Shown here in pieces: positions 12,641 to 26,077 of a DNA stretch of 64,000 nt (within the stretch, counting starts at the first letter, position 1; the number at the start of each line of letters is the position of its first letter). The DNA comes from Magicicada septendecula (taxonomy: Eukaryota; Arthropoda; Insecta; Hemiptera; Cicadidae): NCBI GenBank assembly GCA_034769895.1, contig CM068375.1:257639268-257703267 (forward strand), read 5' to 3'. A program made the position numbers and the translations under genes. The notes below the pieces were generated by a model. That model saw only the letters and a list, made by a program, of their open reading frames with translations, searched no databases and had not been told where the DNA came from.

Positions 12641-13300
12641 CTACGTATACCAAGTGCTTTGTTATAATTCATAAAATTCAAGTATCTGATGTATTGCAAC
12701 GATACAGCCATATGCTGTATTGAGCACTGATTTAAATAAAATATAAAAATTGAAAAATTGTAAGTTTGGGGTAAATGGAAGGTCTGGGATTGTAAAAATG
12801 TTTCATTGTTATACTAGGGGAGAAATTAACCTCTTCCAACAGGCAAAGAACACCTGCTCGATTGTATGTGTGTTACGCGTGTATCTTGTGTGTGTTAGTG
12901 ATGCATGTACAGACAGGAATCTCAGCTACCCTCCCAAATTAATTACTAAAATAATTATTTTAATTCACAGTGTCAAAACTAATTAGTGTATAAACAAACA
13001 AAAGGCACCAAAGTGTGTGTAAATTTTATAGTTATCCACAGTAAGAAAATGACGTTAATAGGACACACTACGCGAAGTCAGTGCGAAATAAATGTGCCTA
13101 AAATACTCAAATTACACTAAGACGTTCAAATTAATACAGTGAGTGCTTAATCAAATTAGCTATGATTTGTGCTATCTCAATTCCGTACAAAACATTCCCA
13201 TTTGCAAAAAATTGCAAATATATGAAAAGGTTCGGGAGTGGGGGCTATCATGTGATCTGCAGGTCTCGACAGGACAATTTCGGAACCAACAGGTGCGGAA
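12641..13300. other. AT-rich sequence, no gene recognised
   Basis: Two short plus-strand ORFs (78 and 128 codons) here show no domain or codon signal. Confidence 0.4.
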
Positions 13301-13460
13301 TCTCGAGAGGGTATAAATTATGGGTTCGACTGGAAGCCCTTCTCTTCTTTTCAAAACACAGTTACAGTCGGGCATGCTGTCCGTCAGCAGAACAGTTTTA
13401 TTTTATTATAAGTCTCATCTACGAACGAATAAAGACGTTCAATAATTATGTTTACACTAT
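13300..13460 (+). promoter_or_regulatory. Core-promoter-like segment, possibly from a decayed LTR
   Basis: GGGTATAAATTA at 13309-13320 is followed about 50 nt on by CAGTTACAGTC (initiator-like), then by an AATAAA at about 13431. A TATA box, start-like site and poly(A) signal within 150 bp is typical of an LTR. I could not find paired ends or target duplications. Confidence 0.25.
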
Positions 13461-14126
13461 TTCGGGAAACGTAGAGTACCGGGACCGTTATGTCAGCAAG
13501 AGTATTAACAGAGAAGCTACAAGACCGACGCGAGATGCTAGACGTTAGGAGATGCTTTTCAGACGCCTAACAACCTAAGGAGATCCACCTCGCAGCAGAT
13601 AGTAATTCTCTGGAACGGACCACACACTGCTGGAGAACGACGCTGGACTCTGGACATATCCAGGACAACGCCAAGCCAGGAGTAACGGAAACCCAACTCT
13701 GGACAACGCTGGACCCCGTCAATAAGTCGTAAGGTCATCGAAACTCGAGGTGACATGCATAATGCATTTATAAATGATTTTTTAAACAGCTCATAAAGAC
13801 TATATAAAGAGACAATGAATTAAAACAAAAAGTTTATAATTAGAAATAATTTAATAGAGACTTATGTAAATGTTTTAGTCGTAAGAATGAGCGATCGCAT
13901 ATAGATAAATATAAAAAAAAAGATAGTTTAATTTTGAGATAGTATATTTTTTTCTTTAATCAAAGTAAAATAATTGTAATGATTTGATATTTGCATTTTG
14001 TAGAAAAGAATAATTTAAATTTTGAATACGAAACAAATGCCAGTCTAAGAGTAAACAATAGGTCTATAATTTTAAATTATTAAAAAAAAGAAACATTTGT
14101 ATAGACTGAGCAACCTGAGGTCAGAC
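13461..14126. other. Unassigned sequence left of the LTR array
   Basis: It includes repetitive GGA(C/T)AACGC(T/C)GGAC-type phrases at 13620-13720 and A/T-rich DNA. No supported gene. Confidence 0.4.
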
Positions 14127-15559
14127 TGAAACCCCCCTTTTATTTTTATAAGTTTTTTTTGTAAATTTTTTTTTATTTTATTTTTTTATTTTATTGAGTT
14201 TTTTTTGTGTAAAAGGGGAGAGACATAATATTTAGAACTAGGTGGTGAACCTAGAGGAAGCAAAAGTGTGCAAGGCCTAATTACAATTACAGACATTTCC
14301 CCCCAGGTGAATGACAGGACTTGCAAATGAAAAAGTCTATTACAAACACGCGTATACTTTATTAAGCCTGCAACTCTTACATGAGATGGCAAGTTATAGA
14401 TTGAACAAGAGCAAAATTAACTGCAGGATTATATATATCAATTAATATTCTTAATGGCATAAAATGTGAGTGAATTGAATATTCACATAAATCGCATAAA
14501 TCCTGCCACATTATGTTCAAGTTAATGGTTGCAATAATATTATTCACAAAATAGAAAATCACTAATCCATAAGTGTTGTATAGAAAGGACTTAAAATAGG
14601 CTAGCCTTTTAGTATCTTAGTAAGCACATTTATGATCTTTTAATTTATACATATTCCCCCAACAAAATATATAAAGATTACACACACAAGCACATACACA
14701 ACATAAATGACACAACATCCCTCATTTCTGTACCAAACCCCTCATGAAACCCCTTTCAAATAGAAAAAATGAATGCACAACCATATATATATATGTATAA
14801 ATATAATTAAAAAGGTAATCAGATAAATCACAGCTACGAAGCATTAATATGCCTTGGTAATTAGCACCAGAAAATGTAAGTGCCCCCAACCAAACCAGAG
14901 ACTCAAAACAATAACCAACCCTCACTTTAACCATAATAAGCAATAAGCATATGTGACCATGAAAATACTTTCACAATTTAAAAAACATCAGACAGCCCCC
15001 TTTGCGTGACTAGAATTCTGCCATGACCGCATGACATGAAAGCACAAAATAACTAACTCTCTAATAGCTTTAATTGGATAAAAGGTAGAATTTAGAGCAG
15101 ACTGCGGATATGCGTGTGTGTGTAATTTTCTTACACATTATAAGCAGATATAATAGATTTCATTAGGTTTAATTGTGTAATGTTCACACATGCAGTCACA
15201 GAACTGAACATGAGAGTTTGTGCAAAAGTTTAACGGTTAAAACTTCATGAGTGAGCTTCTGGGAGCTTCCGTGCATTCACAATGTCGTTGAGATAGAATT
15301 AAATAATTAGACTGGTCGCACCTGGATCGTCCGGTGCACTTAAGCAATACTGTGGCTGATCAGTAGTGTCTCGGTTGTACTAAGAAGTCCTGGGGCGGCG
15401 TAGCGTCATAAGTGTGTCTGAACGGTAGATCTCGACTGACGGCATATCATGGCTAAAGGATCGTCTCTGCCAGGAGGGTGGACAGTTGGTCATCACGTGA
15501 CGTCAAAGCCGCTCGTTTTAAAAACACATCGCCTACAATGCCGAACCCAGTACGGCACA
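14127..15559 (-). repeat. LTR 1 of the gag-only array
   Basis: 1433 bp, starting TGAAACCCC and ending ACGGCACA, with a short (TA)n tract at about 14783. It differs from LTR2-4 mainly in that tract and a few substitutions. Confidence 0.85.
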
Positions 15560-15577
15560 CCCTCACCCCAAATGGGC
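15560..15577 (-). other. Polypurine tract of unit 1
   Basis: The minus strand reads CATTTGGGGTGAGGG directly before the TGTGCCGTAC start of the LTR. This is the position and composition of a plus-strand primer. The same sequence sits at 21200 and 26839. Confidence 0.75.
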
Positions 15578-16815
15578 AACATGGTTGACCCAAATCAAAG
15601 CAGTACTCAAGCACGACGGCTGCGGGAATCCTGGAAAAATCTCAGATTCTAAATCGCACTTGGTGGGTTCAGTACTCAGGAAAACGAAAGAGGCAGAAGG
15701 AAGAGGTGTGAGTCTGTGAATGTGTGTCTGAAAGAGAAGATGGAAGTGTGCGTCCTGCATGCTCGCCGGGCCCTGGTCCGCATGCAGATATAAGGAACAG
15801 AACAGAACAGGAGAAAGAGAAGAATCACCGGAACCGGCTCTGAGAACTGACCACCAAGGCCTCCTAAACCCAACAACTGAGACCCAGGACCATTGACACT
15901 ATTCCCCCCCCTTCCCAGGACTGAAAATCTCTACCACACTGCGACCATCCCCCACGCGAGTCCTCTCCTCCATGCCAAACTCTCGGGACCGCCCCAACAC
16001 GTCACCCTCTCCAGTGACCACCAGCTAACTCTCCTTGGTACTCACATATTCACGCCCGAAGGCTAACAAGGTGCTACAAACCTTGATATGCGAGTACCCT
16101 TCGAGAACCGTCCACCTCGTGGACCGACCAGCCATGCTCAGCAAACAAGGCATCATCAATCCTTGCCACATGACTGGCCCACCTCCCCACACTAGGGTGG
16201 GCGGACCCGAATCACAAGGCTGAGAAGACCGCGCAGAGGGCACGCGAACATCAATCCCTTCTCTTACCTTTTCAAATACAGCGTAACTAGCAAGGGGGGG
16301 GGTACTTTTCCACCATCTAAACAAACCACACTTAATCCAAAACTAACACACCAGGGAAATCAACCGGGGAATACGGCATGGACCGACCCTACAATGATCA
16401 ACAAACAACCACTATGAACAAGGAAACCACACCATATAACTTCGCCATCTTACTTTTAGAACAGGGGAAACTGACGACCTCGGCAATCTACGGGCACTCT
16501 CCAACTCTTTAACTTTCTCCATGATAACCTTCCAGAACAGGGGAAACTGACAATCTCCAGGACTAGAGTCTAATCACTTTCGGCAAGGTTCTCTAACTCC
16601 TTATTGATTTTTTTTTATGGGGAGGGGTAGGAAAATCAGGAAGATGAAACGGGGTAAGGATCATTAAAGGCTCAATAGCTAGGAGTAAGGGTAAGGACAT
16701 GGCTCCCTCCGGAAATTAGGATGAATGGAAGAAACCAAGGCTCGCGTGGGCAGGGGCGCAACCCTGAAATAGATGAACACCACTGGGACTGTGGGGAACA
16801 TCTACCCGCTACCCG

Positions 16816-18705
16816 TTAACCGCTTCTTCTCACCTTTCTGTGACGGACTTTCGGTACTCGTTCCTTTCGGACACAACTCTCTGAGAGATTATTTCGTGTT
16901 GAGCTGCACTGCTTCGTTTCTTCTGAATCAGAATCAAGGCAACTTAACTCGCTACTCTCACTTCGCTTTGGATTATCCTTGTCGTCTAACTCCTCTGCTA
17001 CAATTTCTTCCTTTTCTTCTACACTTTCCCTTTCTTCGTCCCCATAATCCAAATCAACATCATGACACTGCACCTCCTCACCATCTTCCAGTTGCTCCTC
17101 TGATCCATCTTCAACCGCATCTTCACCAGCTCCTTCACAAACTTCTTCACTAAACTCTTCTCCGATCTCATTGACATCAACACGTTCATCATCATAATCT
17201 AAATTTTCATCATCATCAACATCATCGCCATCATGTCCACTACCACCATCTGAACACTGCACATCTTCGTCCTCCTCTAGTTGCTCACCTGGTCCACCTG
17301 AAACTTCTTTCCGATCTTCGGAATCTTCAACACTACTTACAGAAGGCGTCTGCACATCTTCACACACTACATCATTCTCACTCGCACACTCCACAACGCT
17401 GCCACCAAATTTCTCCTCAACTTCTACCTCGTCTACTTCTACCACACTTGCGGCATGAACATCCCCTTGTCCATCCGCAACCTCAGAAACACTTGCAGCC
17501 TGGACATCCCCTTGTCCATCTGCAAACTCAGACTCTTGAGTCTCACTAACACCTATAACTATACTTCCCTGTGCAGCATCCGCAGACCGCTCTTCTGACT
17601 CTTCCTTCGATTCCTCTCCTTCACCACTCTCAGCAACTACAACATCCTCAACATTTTCAACCCTGGAAGCTAGCTGTCCAGGTTCATGGCCAATGACTAA
17701 ATTAATTTCTACTGGCGATGGTAAAGCTACACCATCAAGTGACTTCTCATATCCCTGCGTAGACGATGATGATGTCACAGGATCTGGATCCCTCACGAAC
17801 AATACCGGAACAAATTCTGCGGCATCTGGATTCAACCATGACGTCCTCTCTGAGTCCTCTAATTCCGTATTAACTGACGTGTTCTTATGCTCTTTTATTG
17901 ATCCACAGAAGTTATTCCGCTTTTCTTCTTCTGCTTCACCTTCTTCATTCACTACTCTATTAGACACTGGTAATTCCTCTGGAACCTTTAAACTCTCACT
18001 TTTCTCCAAATAAGTATAACGCCTATCTACAGGCTCCCTACTTGCCGATGTCTGTTTACTAACATAACTACTTCTTCCCCTGTTAATTTCATACTTATTT
18101 CTTCTCTCAGCTGTAACTGTTGTTACTGTCTTCACACTTGCCACCCCCTTGTAGCCTCCATTACTTCCGGAATATTCAGTTTTTCTTACAGTTTCTTGTG
18201 TTCTCCTCCAACCCCCATGTTTGTCCTTTTTGGCTCTTCCTAATGAACCACTGGAGTATTGGACATCTTTAGCAGCTCTTTCCCGGGACTCATCATTCTC
18301 CTGGACTCTCCTAGCATGCGCACACCACCGGTCCAGGTCCGCAAAACAACGTGGAGGATCTGTGAAAACTAGCCGGGATCTCTCTTGGGGATTCAGACCT
18401 TCTCGTATTACTTGTATTACTTCCGTCTCGGGCAATCCCAACCTTAATATACGGGCATCTTTCCGTATATCATGCACGAAGTCCCCCAATGCCTCTCCAT
18501 TGGCCTGTAGGCGATAGAATAAATCTAACTTAAGCTGGATACGTCGTCGATGGGGTATGAAGAAATCCAACACTTCCCCATGGAAAGTGTCAACACTGCA
18601 GCCCCGACGCAGAGTGTTGGTGACCAGACCGACCAATGAACCCCGGCAATACGGGTATATAAGGGACAAGACCTCCTCATCGGACACACCCGGGAAATCT
18701 GCCAA
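16816..18705 (-). CDS. Gag-like protein, unit 1 (629 aa)
   Basis: The first 150 residues carry a capsid-type fold signature: LDLFYRLQANGEALGDFVHD, then LRLGLPETEVIQVIREGLNP and a DLDRWC motif, as in Retrotrans_gag domains of Ty3/gypsy elements. Residues about 150-260 are basic and Ser/Tyr-rich. Residues 260-600 are strikingly acidic (runs of E and D) with an internal duplication of an ADGQGDV-AAS unit. The last 15 residues are basic again. There is no CCHC zinc knuckle and no protease or polymerase follows. The frame is open throughout. Plus-strand ORFs opposite it are shadows. It would form a virus-like particle shell if expressed. Confidence 0.75.
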   Translation of the reverse strand: MADFPGVSDEEVLSLIYPYCRGSLVGLVTNTLRRGCSVDTFHGEVLDFFIPHRRRIQLKLDLFYRLQANGEALGDFVHDIRKDARILRLGLPETEVIQVIREGLNPQERSRLVFTDPPRCFADLDRWCAHARRVQENDESRERAAKDVQYSSGSLGRAKKDKHGGWRRTQETVRKTEYSGSNGGYKGVASVKTVTTVTAERRNKYEINRGRSSYVSKQTSASREPVDRRYTYLEKSESLKVPEELPVSNRVVNEEGEAEEEKRNNFCGSIKEHKNTSVNTELEDSERTSWLNPDAAEFVPVLFVRDPDPVTSSSSTQGYEKSLDGVALPSPVEINLVIGHEPGQLASRVENVEDVVVAESGEGEESKEESEERSADAAQGSIVIGVSETQESEFADGQGDVQAASVSEVADGQGDVHAASVVEVDEVEVEEKFGGSVVECASENDVVCEDVQTPSVSSVEDSEDRKEVSGGPGEQLEEDEDVQCSDGGSGHDGDDVDDDENLDYDDERVDVNEIGEEFSEEVCEGAGEDAVEDGSEEQLEDGEEVQCHDVDLDYGDEERESVEEKEEIVAEELDDKDNPKRSESSELSCLDSDSEETKQCSSTRNNLSESCVRKERVPKVRHRKVRRSG

Positions 18706-19725
18706 CTGCAGGACCAGGTCAAGAAGACCAACAACCTGTCCTCATCTACTCCATCCAACACCGAAAGTTTCTGGAGAATCCCTGAAATGGGGTGGGGCAA
18801 TTCCTTGTAACATACCGTCGCCAGAGTTGCACAATCCTCAAACACAACAATAAAACGTAAATCCCAATGAAAAAACCTAACACAAACTTAACCTACAAAA
18901 CATAATGACAAAGAATCCGGAAAAAACTCAAGTACTCTTCTTCCTTTGAGCCGCTCCAGAGTGTTATAGGGATGCGACGAGATGGGTGTCATAAAGGCAG
19001 AGAAACAGCCATGCAAAATACCCAGAAGAGAACACGACACAAAATAACAAAACTGACTCACTATATACAATCCACAAAGTACACATAAAATTCAATATAA
19101 TCGAAAATATATAACTATCAAGTCCATGACATCTGGTCGGACCATAACCGCATTCAGAATCCACGATACCACAATGCAGCGCCCTCAATAACCAAATACT
19201 ACCTAACGGGGTGCTATAAAACACGTTGTCTATTCCATGAAACAAATCGCAATCAAAATCAACAAGTACTGACGGCTCTCATCACGTTCAAAATCTGTCT
19301 AAGCTCCAGAGTATGCGCAAGTAAATGCATCAGCTCACATTCATTTTGAAAACCATCAATCACATGCTTAAAACCCCCTTCCAAAACCTACCTTACACTC
19401 AACATCACAAAATAATTACTTAAACACTAACACATATTAAATCATTTTAAACTTCAACAACCCCTTATTCATTTTATAAAATATGTTATTATTCTGATTA
19501 TTCATTTTATTAAATCGTTACATTACCATTAACTTTTCTTTCAACACTTGGATTCAGATTAAACCAAATTTGAAATAATTTGCAAGTCCCAACACCAGCT
19601 GACATGCCTGTAGCCACACCAAGTTTCATTTAAGAAAATAAATACAAGCCCCCAGATTCTAAAACTTCCAAATTTCAAACAAAAATAAGGCAGAAATAAT
19701 ATCTACTCCATCCATAGAATCATAA

Positions 19726-19743
19726 CCACGCTCTGATCTACCA
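19726..19743 (-). other. Primer-binding site of unit 1
   Basis: The minus strand reads TGGTAGATCAGAGCGTGG two bases past the LTR end. It resembles the complement of an initiator-Met tRNA 3' end (TGGTAGCAGAG...). Equivalents lie just before 25386 and 30680. Confidence 0.7.
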
Positions 19744-19745
19744 TT

Positions 19746-20400
19746 TGAAACCCCCTTTTATTTTTATAAGTTTTTTTGGAAATTTTTTTTTATTTTATTT
19801 TTTTATTTTATTGAGTTTTTTTTTTGTGTAAAAGGGGAGAGTCATAATATTTAGAACTAGGTGGTGAACCTAGAGGAAGCAAAAGTGTGCAAGGCCTAAT
19901 TACATTTACAGACATGTCCCCCCAGGTGAATGACAGGACTTGCAAATGAAAAAGTCTATTAACAAACAAGCGTATACTTTATTAAGCCTGCAACTCTTAC
20001 ATGAGATGACAAGTTATAGATTGAACAAGAGCAAAATTAACTGCAGGATTATATATATCAATTAATATTCTTAATGGCATAAAATGTGAGTGAATTGAAT
20101 ATTCACATATATCGCATAAATCCTGCCACATTTTGTTCAAGTTAATGGTTGCAATAATATTATTCACAAAATAGAACATCACTAATCCATAAGTGTTGTA
20201 TAGAAAGGACTTAAAATAGGCTAGCCTTTTAGTATCTTAGTAAGCACATTTATGATCTTTTAATTTATACATATTCCCCCAACAAAATATATAAAGATTA
20301 CACACACAAGCACATACACAACATAAATGACACAACATCCCTCATTTCTGTACCAAACCCCTCATGAAACCCATTTCAACTAGAATAAATGAATGCACAA

Positions 20401-20438
<38 letters not shown>

Positions 20439-21199
20439 AAATATAATTATAAAGGTAATCAGATAAATCACAGCTACGAAGCATTAATATGCCTTGGTAA
20501 TTAGCACCAGAAAATGTAAGTGCCCCCAACCAAACCAGAGACTCAAAACAATAACCAAACCTCACTTTAACCATAATAAGCAATAAGCATATGTGACCAT
20601 GAAAATACTTTCACAATTTAAAAAACATCAGACAGCCCCCTTTGCGTGACTAGAATTCTGCCATGACCGCATGACATGAAAGCACAAAATAACTAACTCT
20701 CTAATAGCTTTAATTGGATAAAAGGTAGAATTTAGAGCAGACTGCGGATATGCGTGTGTGTGTAATTTTCTTACACATTATAAGCAGATATAATAGATTT
20801 CATTAGGTTTAATTGTGTAATGTTCACACATGCAGTCACAGAACTGAACATGAGAGTTTGTGCAAAAGTTTAACGGTTAAAACTTCATGAGTGAGCTTCT
20901 GGGAGCTTCCGTGCATTCACAATGTCGTTGAGATAGAATTAAATAATTAGACTGGTCCCACCTGGATCGTCCGGTGCACTTAAGCAATACTGTGGCTGAT
21001 CAGTAGTGTCTCGGTTGTACTAAGAAGTCCTGGGGCGGCGTAGCGTCATAAGTGTGTCTGAACGGTAGATCTCGACTGACGGCATATCATGGCTAAAGGA
21101 TCGTCTCTGCCAGGAGGGTGGACAGTTGGTCGTCACGTGACGTCAAAGCCGCTCGTTTTAAAAACACATCGCCTACAATGCCGAACCCAGTACGGCACA
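19746..21199 (-). repeat. LTR 2 of the gag-only array
   Basis: 1454 bp, shared between units 1 and 2. It contains a (TA)n tract at about 20403-20434. Confidence 0.9.
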
Positions 21200-22455
21200 C
21201 CCTCACCCCAAATGGGCAACATGGTTGACCCAAATCAAAGCAGTACTCAAGCACGACGGCTGCGGGAATCCTGGAAAAATCTCAGATTCTAAATCGCACT
21301 TGGTGGGTTCAGTACTCAGGAAAACGAAAGAGGCAGAAGGAAGAGGTGTGAGTCTGTGAATGTGTGTCTGAAAGAGAAGATGGAAGTGTGCGTCCTGCAT
21401 GCTCGCCGGGCCCTGGTCCGCATGCAGATATAAGGAACAGAACAGAACAGGAGAAAGAGAAGAATCACCGGAACCGGCTCTGAGAACTGACCACCAAGGC
21501 CTTCTAAACCCAACAACTGAGACCCAGGACCATTGACACTATTCCCCCCCCTTCCCAGGACTGAAAATCTCTACCACACTGCGACCATCCCCCACGCGAG
21601 TCCTCTCCTCCATGCCAAACTCTCGGGACCGCCCCAACACGTCACCCTCTCCAGTGACCACCAGCTAACTCTCCTTGGTACTCACATATTCACGCCCGAA
21701 GGCTAACAAGGTGCTACAAACCTTGATATGCAAGTACCCTTCGAGAACCGTCCACCTCGTGGACCGACCAGCCATGTTCAGCAAACAAGGCATCATCAAT
21801 CCTTGCCACATGACTGGCCCACCTCCCCACACTAGGGTGGGCGGACCCGAATCACAAGGCTGAGAAGACCGCGCAGAGGGCACGCGAACATCATTCCCTT
21901 CTCTTACCTTTTCAAATACAGCGTAACTAGCAAGGGGGGGGTTACTTTTCCACCATCTAAACAAACCACACTTAATCCAAAACTAACACACCAGGGAAAT
22001 CAACCGGGGAATACGGCATGGACCGACCCTACAATGATCAACAAACAACCACTATAAACAAGGAAACCACACCATATAACTTCGCCATCTTACTTTTAGA
22101 ACAGGGGAAACCGACGACCTCGGCAATCTACGGGCACTCTCCAACTCTCTGACTTTCTCCATGATAACCTTCCAGAACAGGGGAAACTGACAATCTCCAG
22201 GACTAGAGTCTAATCACTTTCGGCAAGGTTCTCTAACTCCTTATTGATTTTTTTTTATGGGGAGGGGTAGGAAAATCAGGAAGATGAAACGGGGTAAGGA
22301 TCATTAAAGGCTCAATAGCTAGGAGTAAGGGTAAGGACATGGCTCCCTCCGGAAATTAGGATGAATGGAAGAAACCAAGTCTCGCGTGGGCAGGGGCGCA
22401 ACCCTGAAATAGATGAACACCACTGGGACTGTGGGGAACATCTACCCGCTACCCG

Positions 22456-24345
22456 TTAACCGCTTCTTCTCACCTTTCTGTGACGGACTTTCGGTACTCG
22501 TTCCTTTCGGACACAACTCTCTGAGAGATTATTTCGTGTTGAGCTGCACTGCTTCGTTTCTTCTGAATCAGAATCAAGGCAACTTAACTCGCTACTCTCA
22601 CTTCGCTTTGGATTATCCTTGTCGTCTAACTCCTCTGCTACAATTTCTTCCTTTTCTTCTACACTTTCCCTTTCTTCGTCCCCATAATCCAAATCAACAT
22701 CATGACACTGCACCTCCTCACCATCTTCCAGTTGCTCCTCTGATCCATCTTCAACCGCATCTTCACCAGCTCCTTCACAAACTTCTTCACTAACCTCTTC
22801 TCCGATCTCATTGACATCAACACGTTCATCATCATAATCTAAATTTTCATCATCATCAACATCATCGCCATCATGTCCACTACCACCATTTGAACACTGC
22901 ACATCTTCGTCCTCCTCTAGTTGCTCACCTGGTCCACCTGAAACTTCTTTCCGCTCTTCGGAATCTTCAACACTACTTACAGAAGGCGTCTGCACATCTT
23001 CACACACTACATCATTCTCACTCGCACACTCCACAACGCTGCCACCAAATTTCTCCTCAACTTCTACCTCGTCTACTTCTACCACACTTGCGGCATGAAC
23101 ATCCCCTTGTCCATCCGCAACCTCAGAAACACTTGCAGCCTGGACATCCCCTTGTCCATCTGCAAACTCAGACTCTTGAGTCTCACTAACACCTATAACT
23201 ATACTTCCCTGTGCAGCATCCGCAGACCGCTCTTCTGACTCTTCCTTCGATTCCTCTCCTTCACCACTCTCAGCAACTACAACATCCTCAACATTTTCAA
23301 CCCTGGAAGCTAGCTGTCCAGGTTCATGGGCAATGACTAAATTAATTTCTACTGGCGATGGTAAAGCTACACCATCAAGTGACTTCTCATATCCCTGCGT
23401 AGACGATGATGATGTCACAGGATCTGGATCCCTCACGAACAATACCGGAACAAATTCTGCGGCATCTGGATTCAACCATGACGTCCTCTCTGAGTCCTCT
23501 AATTCCGTATTAACTGACGTGTTCTTATGCTCTTTTATTGATCCACAGAAGTTATTCCGCTTTTCTTCTTCTGCTTCACCTTCTTCATTCACTACTCTAT
23601 TAGACACTGGTAATTCCTCTGGAACCTTTAAACTCTCACTTTTCTCCAAATAAGTATAACGCCTATCTACAGGCTCCCTACTTGCCGATGTCTGTTTACT
23701 AACATAACTACTTCTTCCCCTGTTAATTTCATACTTATTTCTTCTCTCAGCTGTAACTGTTGTTACTGTCTTCACACTTGCCACCCCCTTGTAGCCTCCA
23801 TTACTTCCGGAATATTCAGTTTTTCTTACAGTTTCTTGTGTTCTCCTCCAACCCCCATGTTTGTCCTTTTTGGCTCTTCCTAATGAACCACTGGAGTATT
23901 GGACATCTTTAGCAGCTCTTTCCCGGGACTCATCATTCTCCTGGACTCTCCTAGCATGCGCACACCACCGGTCCAGGTCCGCAAAACAACGTGGAGGATC
24001 TGTGAAAACTAGCCGGGATCTCTCTTGGGGATTCAGACCTTCTCGTATTACTTGTATTACTTCCGTCTCGGGCAATCCCAACCTTAATATACGGGCATCT
24101 TTCCGTATATCATGCACGAAGTCCCCCAATGCCTCTCCATTGGCCTGTAGGCGATAGAATAAATCTAACTTAAGCTGGATACGTCGTCGATGGGGTATGA
24201 AGAAATCCAACACTTCCCCATGGAAAGTGTCAACACTGCAGCCCCGACGCAGAGTGTTGGTGACCAGACCGACCAATGAACCCCGGCAATACGGGTATAT
24301 AAGGGACAAGACCTCCTCATCGGACACACCCGGGAAATCTGCCAA
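22456..24345 (-). CDS. Gag-like protein, unit 2 (629 aa)
   Basis: Same length and domain order as the unit-1 protein: capsid-like residues 1-150, basic linker, long acidic region with the duplicated ADGQGDV unit, basic tail. It differs from unit 1 at only four residues. The frame is open. Lack of decay points to recent amplification or selection on the gag frame. Confidence 0.75.
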   Translation of the reverse strand: MADFPGVSDEEVLSLIYPYCRGSLVGLVTNTLRRGCSVDTFHGEVLDFFIPHRRRIQLKLDLFYRLQANGEALGDFVHDIRKDARILRLGLPETEVIQVIREGLNPQERSRLVFTDPPRCFADLDRWCAHARRVQENDESRERAAKDVQYSSGSLGRAKKDKHGGWRRTQETVRKTEYSGSNGGYKGVASVKTVTTVTAERRNKYEINRGRSSYVSKQTSASREPVDRRYTYLEKSESLKVPEELPVSNRVVNEEGEAEEEKRNNFCGSIKEHKNTSVNTELEDSERTSWLNPDAAEFVPVLFVRDPDPVTSSSSTQGYEKSLDGVALPSPVEINLVIAHEPGQLASRVENVEDVVVAESGEGEESKEESEERSADAAQGSIVIGVSETQESEFADGQGDVQAASVSEVADGQGDVHAASVVEVDEVEVEEKFGGSVVECASENDVVCEDVQTPSVSSVEDSEERKEVSGGPGEQLEEDEDVQCSNGGSGHDGDDVDDDENLDYDDERVDVNEIGEEVSEEVCEGAGEDAVEDGSEEQLEDGEEVQCHDVDLDYGDEERESVEEKEEIVAEELDDKDNPKRSESSELSCLDSDSEETKQCSSTRNNLSESCVRKERVPKVRHRKVRRSG

Positions 24346-25385
24346 CTGCAGGACCAGGTCAAGAAGACCAACAACCTGTCCTCATCTACTCCATCCAACA
24401 CCGAAAGTTTCTGGAGAATCCCTGAAATGGGGTGGGGCAATTCCTTGTAACATACCGTCGCCAGAGTTGCACAATCCTCAAACACAACAATAAAACGTAA
24501 ATCCCAATGAAACACCTAACACAAACTTAACCTACAAAACATAATGACAAAGAATCCGGAAAAAAACTCAAGTACTCTTCTTCCTTTGAGCCGCTCCAGA
24601 GTGTTATAGGGATGCGACGAGATGGGTGTCATAAAGGCAGAGAAACAGCCATGCAAAATACCCAGAAGAGAACACGACACAAAATAACAAAACTGACTCA
24701 CTATATACAATCCACAAAGTACACATAAAATTCAATATAATCGAAAATATATAACTATCAAGTCCATGACATCTGGTCGGACCATAACCGCATTCAGAAT
24801 CCACGATACCACAATGCAGCGCCCTCAATAACCAAATACTACCTAACGGGGTGCTATAAAACACGTTGTCTATTCCATGAAACAAATCGCAATCAAAATC
24901 AACAAGTACTGACGGCTCTCATCACGTTCAAAATCTGTCTAAGCTCCAGAGTATGCGCAAGTAAATGCATCAGCTCACATTCATTTTGAAAACCATCAAT
25001 CACATGCTTAAAACCCCCTTCCAAAACCTACCTTACACTCAACATCACAAAATAATTACTTAAAAACTAACACATATTAAATCATTTTAAACTTCAACAA
25101 CCCCTTATTCATTTTATAAAATATGTTATTATTCTGATTATTAATTTTATTAAATCGTTACATTACCATTAACTTTTCTTTCAACACTTGGATTCAGATT
25201 AAACCAAATTTGAAATAATTTGCAAGTCCCAACACCAGCTGACATGCCTGTAGCCACACCACGTTTCATTTAAGAAAATAAATACAAGCCCCCAGATTCT
25301 AAAACTTCCAAATTACAAAAAAAAAAAAGGCAGAAATAATATCTACTCCATCCATAGAATCATAACCACGCTCTGATCTACCATT

Positions 25386-26041
25386 TGAAACCCCCTTTTA
25401 TTTTTATAAGTTTTTTTTGTAAATTTTTTTTTATTTTATTTTTTTATTTTATTGAGTTTTTTTTTTGTGTAAAAGGGGAGAGTCATAATATTTAGAACTA
25501 GGTGGTGAACCTAGAGGAAGCAAAAGTGTGCAAGGCCTAATTACATTTACAGACATGTCCCCCCAGGTGAATGACAGGACTTGCAAATGAAAAAGTCTAT
25601 TAACAAACAAGCGTATACTTTATTAAGCCTGCAACTCTTACATGAGATGACAAGTTATAGATTGAACAAGAGCAAAATTAACTGCAGGATTATATATATC
25701 AATTAATATTCTTAATGGCATAAAATGTGAGTGAATTGAATATTCACATATATCGCATAAATCCTGCCACATTTTGTTCAAGTTAATGGTTGCAATAATA
25801 TTATTCACAAAATAGTACATCACTAATCCATAAGTGTTGTATAGAAAGGACTTAAAATAGGCTAGACTTTTAGTATCTTAGTAAGCACATTTATGATCTT
25901 TTAATTTATACATATTCCCCCAACAAAATATATAAAGATTACACACACAAGCACATACACATCATAAATGACACAACATCCCTCATTTCTGTACCAAACC
26001 CCTCATGAAACCCATTTCAACTTGAATAAATGAATGCACAA

Positions 26042-26077
<36 letters not shown>

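Noticed and set aside
16773-17153. Long plus-strand ORFs opposite the gag-like genes (also near 17693, 18221, 18557 and equivalents in units 2 and 3)
   Set aside because: They are antisense shadows of the Glu/Asp-rich and capsid coding sequence (His/Pro/Leu-rich translations) and carry no domain.
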